Position numbers and translations under genes: made by a program. A stretch of 64,000 bases of DNA from Sphingomonas sp. QA11 (GTDB taxonomy: Bacteria > Pseudomonadota > Alphaproteobacteria > Sphingomonadales > Sphingomonadaceae): positions 1,364,001-1,428,000 of the forward strand of contig NZ_CP098774.1 in NCBI RefSeq assembly GCF_028473665.1, in the 5' to 3' direction. Shown here piece after piece: positions 62,409 through 64,000 of this stretch; within the stretch, counting starts at the first letter, position 1; each line of letters opens with the position of its first letter. The notes beneath the pieces were generated by a model, which saw nothing but the letters and a program-made list of their open reading frames with translations, was not told the DNA's origin and ran no database searches.

Positions 62409-62818
62409 AGCATCGTCTCCTCGACACGGGCACGCCAGTCGGCCGGCCAGGGCAGCGAGCGCATCGCGCCCAGCTCGACCAGCACCTGGGTATAATGCGT
62501 GGATAACCGGTGCTCGCCGGCACAGGACATGGCGAGCGCGAGATCGATCGAGCTGGTGCCGATCCGTTCGACGGTGAGCGCGAAATCGAGCCAGTCGCCC
62601 AGCCGGCTGGGGCTGGCGAACTGGACCCGCATATCGACCGTGGGCAATCCGCGGCCCAGCTCGAGATGAAGGATACGGCGCGGCACGCCGATGACCTGCT
62701 CGGTCCAGTCCTCGATGACAGCATCGGCGAGTTCGAGCAGCCGCGGATAATAAGCGATCCCGGCGGCGTCGCAGTGCGCGAAGCGAAGGCGGTGCCGTGC
62801 CGAGAAAGCATGACTCAC
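62405..62818 (-). CDS. 4-hydroxybenzoyl-CoA thioesterase family protein
   Basis: A 137-residue hot-dog thioesterase. [20 protein letters not shown] carries the catalytic D17 in the 4HBT pattern, and [17 protein letters not shown] forms the central strands. It could release CoA from aromatic or alicyclic acyl-CoA, preventing CoA trapping in the pathway. GTG start, GTGA overlap with the acyl-CoA dehydrogenase gene. Confidence 0.87.
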   Translation of the reverse strand: MSHAFSARHRLRFAHCDAAGIAYYPRLLELADAVIEDWTEQVIGVPRRILHLELGRGLPTVDMRVQFASPSRLGDWLDFALTVERIGTSSIDLALAMSCAGEHRLSTHYTQVLVELGAMRSLPWPADWRARVEETML

Positions 62819-63981
62819 GGCCGGAACGCCTTGAGATGCTCGCGGGCGATAACCACGCGCTGGACTTCGGACGCGCCTTCATAGATGCGCAATGCGCGAA
62901 CCTCGCGATAGAGCGCCTCTACCGCTACCCCGACCGTCACGCCCATGCCGCCGAACAGCTGCACCGCCTTGTCGATCACGTGCTGCGCGCTGTCGGTCGC
63001 ATGGAGCTTGGCAAGGGCTGCCTCGCGCGTGTTGCGGACCTGCTTGACGTCGCGGAGCCAACCGGCCCGATAGATGAGCAGCGCCGAGGTATCGATGTCG
63101 AGCACCATCTCGGCGAGTGACGCCTGGGTCACGGCATTGTCGGCGAGAACGCCGTCGCCGAGCCGGCGGGTCAGCGCGCGTTCGGTAGCTTCGTCGAGCG
63201 CGCGGCGCGCAAAGCCGAGCGCGGCGGCGCCGACGGTGGTGCGGAAGATGTCGAGCGTCGCCATCGCCTGGGCGAAGCCGCGGCCGCGTTCGCCAAGCAG
63301 TGCATTGGCGTCAAGTCGGACATCATAGAAGCGCAAGGTTGCCAATGGGTGCGGTGCGATGACCTCGATCCGCTCACTCGCGTCGAGGCCTGCGACACCG
63401 GCATCGACGATGAAGGTCGAGACACCCCTGGCGCCGGGCGCCTCGCCGGTGCGTGCGAACAGGACGTAATAGTCTGCGATGCCGCCGTTGGAGATATAGG
63501 TCTTGGCGCCATTGAGCGTGTAACCATCGCCGTCCTCGACTGCCGTCATCTCCATCGACGCGACGTCGGAGCCGGAAGCCGGTTCGGTCAGCGCGAAGGC
63601 GGCGATCTTTTCGCCGCGCGACACAGCCGGCAGATAGGCCTGCTTCTGTGTCTCGGTGCCGAACAGGGTGATGGTGCCGGAGCCGAGCCCCTGCATCGCA
63701 AAGACGAAATCGGCGAGCCCCGAATGGCGCGCGAGCGTCTCGCGGATCAGCGCCAGCGAGCGCACGTCGAGCCCCTCCAGCGCGCCACCATAAGCAGCAG
63801 GAACGCAGTAGCGCAGCCAGCCGCCATCGCCGAGCTTGCGCACCAGCGCACGGCACTCAGCATCGACGTCGCCGCCATGGTGCGCCTGGATGTTTTCACT
63901 GCACCAGGCATCGAGCTCCTCGCCGAGCGTGCGGTGCGCCGGCTCGAAGAACGGCCAGTCCAGAAAAGCGCGGTCGGCCAT
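62815..63981 (-). CDS. Acyl-CoA dehydrogenase
   Basis: A 388-residue FAD enzyme. [20 protein letters not shown] and [20 protein letters not shown] are the two family signatures. [20 protein letters not shown] and [18 protein letters not shown] lie at the C-terminus, with the Glu of YEG at the likely catalytic-base position. In this operon it may oxidise an alicyclic or dicarboxylic CoA intermediate formed from 2-aminobenzoyl-CoA. ATG 63981 directly follows a TGA at 63982-63984. Confidence 0.9.
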   Translation of the reverse strand: MADRAFLDWPFFEPAHRTLGEELDAWCSENIQAHHGGDVDAECRALVRKLGDGGWLRYCVPAAYGGALEGLDVRSLALIRETLARHSGLADFVFAMQGLGSGTITLFGTETQKQAYLPAVSRGEKIAAFALTEPASGSDVASMEMTAVEDGDGYTLNGAKTYISNGGIADYYVLFARTGEAPGARGVSTFIVDAGVAGLDASERIEVIAPHPLATLRFYDVRLDANALLGERGRGFAQAMATLDIFRTTVGAAALGFARRALDEATERALTRRLGDGVLADNAVTQASLAEMVLDIDTSALLIYRAGWLRDVKQVRNTREAALAKLHATDSAQHVIDKAVQLFGGMGVTVGVAVEALYREVRALRIYEGASEVQRVVIAREHLKAFRP

Positions 63982-64000
63982 TCAATTACCCTCGAATACC
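63982..64000 (-). CDS. Possible 3' end of the next operon gene
   Basis: Only a stop codon (TGA, 63984-63982) preceded by codons for VFEGN is visible. The close junction fits the pattern of this operon, but too little is present to identify the gene. Confidence 0.3.

Overview
The window is GC-rich chromosomal DNA of a free-living Gram-negative bacterium, most likely an alphaproteobacterium of the sphingomonad group. The basis is TonB-dependent receptors with the DIIVTAQKR/DIIVTGTRR-type TonB box, NodT/HME efflux, a CGNR regulator, a sigma-EcfG-like promoter and clustered AACAGGGAA repeats. This is inferred from gene content and not from a marker gene. The window holds about 50 protein genes, most in tight operons with 4-bp ATGA/GTGA stop-start overlaps. 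No rRNA, CRISPR array, intact insertion sequence or intact tRNA was seen.

Layout. (1) 1-9223: a leftward operon of Rieske N-demethylase, PLP gamma-lyase, a [2Fe-2S] FAD dehydrogenase, an FAD amine oxidase and a SoxB-like FAD oxidase (cut by the window edge). A divergent LysR regulator is followed by a pyruvate-dehydrogenase-E1-like enzyme resembling MdeB. Together these look like catabolism of an N-methylated, gamma-substituted amino acid by a route I do not recognise. (2) 9337-10602: a histone-H1-like protein, a doubtful small ORF and non-coding DNA. (3) 10603-22617: carbohydrate locus with MFS hexuronate-type transporter, GH31, a GntR regulator, TonB receptor, alpha/beta hydrolase, mannonate dehydratase and GH2 beta-glucuronidase; an AACAGGGAA repeat cluster lies at 14.37-14.55 kb. 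(4) 22676-24203: thioredoxin-fold isomerase and a beta-hydroxyacid dehydrogenase. (5) 24248-32833: two-component system divergent from a tripartite HME-RND pump, plus a degenerate retropepsin-like protein. (6) 32909-37513: leftward operon of lipocalin-like protein, SDR, DUF885 peptidase-like protein and exported methyltransferase, divergent from a CGNR regulator across two near-identical operator-like repeats. (7) 37607-42760: LysR with amidohydrolase and deaminase, then haloperoxidase-like hydrolase with a GlxA-type regulator. (8) 42974-47632: TolC-HlyD-ABC permease-ABC permease exporter without an ATPase gene. (9) 47707-50375: TonB receptor and a short AraC regulator sharing a Fur-box-like control region. 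(10) 50440-58300: island-like stretch with a tRNA-Thr remnant, a CsbD-like stress protein, an LssY_C protein, a solitary 1,499-residue repeat protein of unknown function and a GT39-like membrane glycosyltransferase. (11) 58371-64000: leftward operon for tryptophan to anthranilate to 2-aminobenzoyl-CoA (kynA, kynU, CoA ligase, RidA, thioesterase, acyl-CoA dehydrogenase), continuing beyond the window.

The best candidates for undescribed biology are the Rieske/gamma-lyase/flavin-oxidase/MdeB-like cluster and the giant repeat protein. Next come the CGNR operator system, the tryptophan-to-aminobenzoyl-CoA operon with its RidA and thioesterase, and the ATPase-less ABC exporter. Functional names are family-level inferences from motifs and neighbours; no database search was possible.
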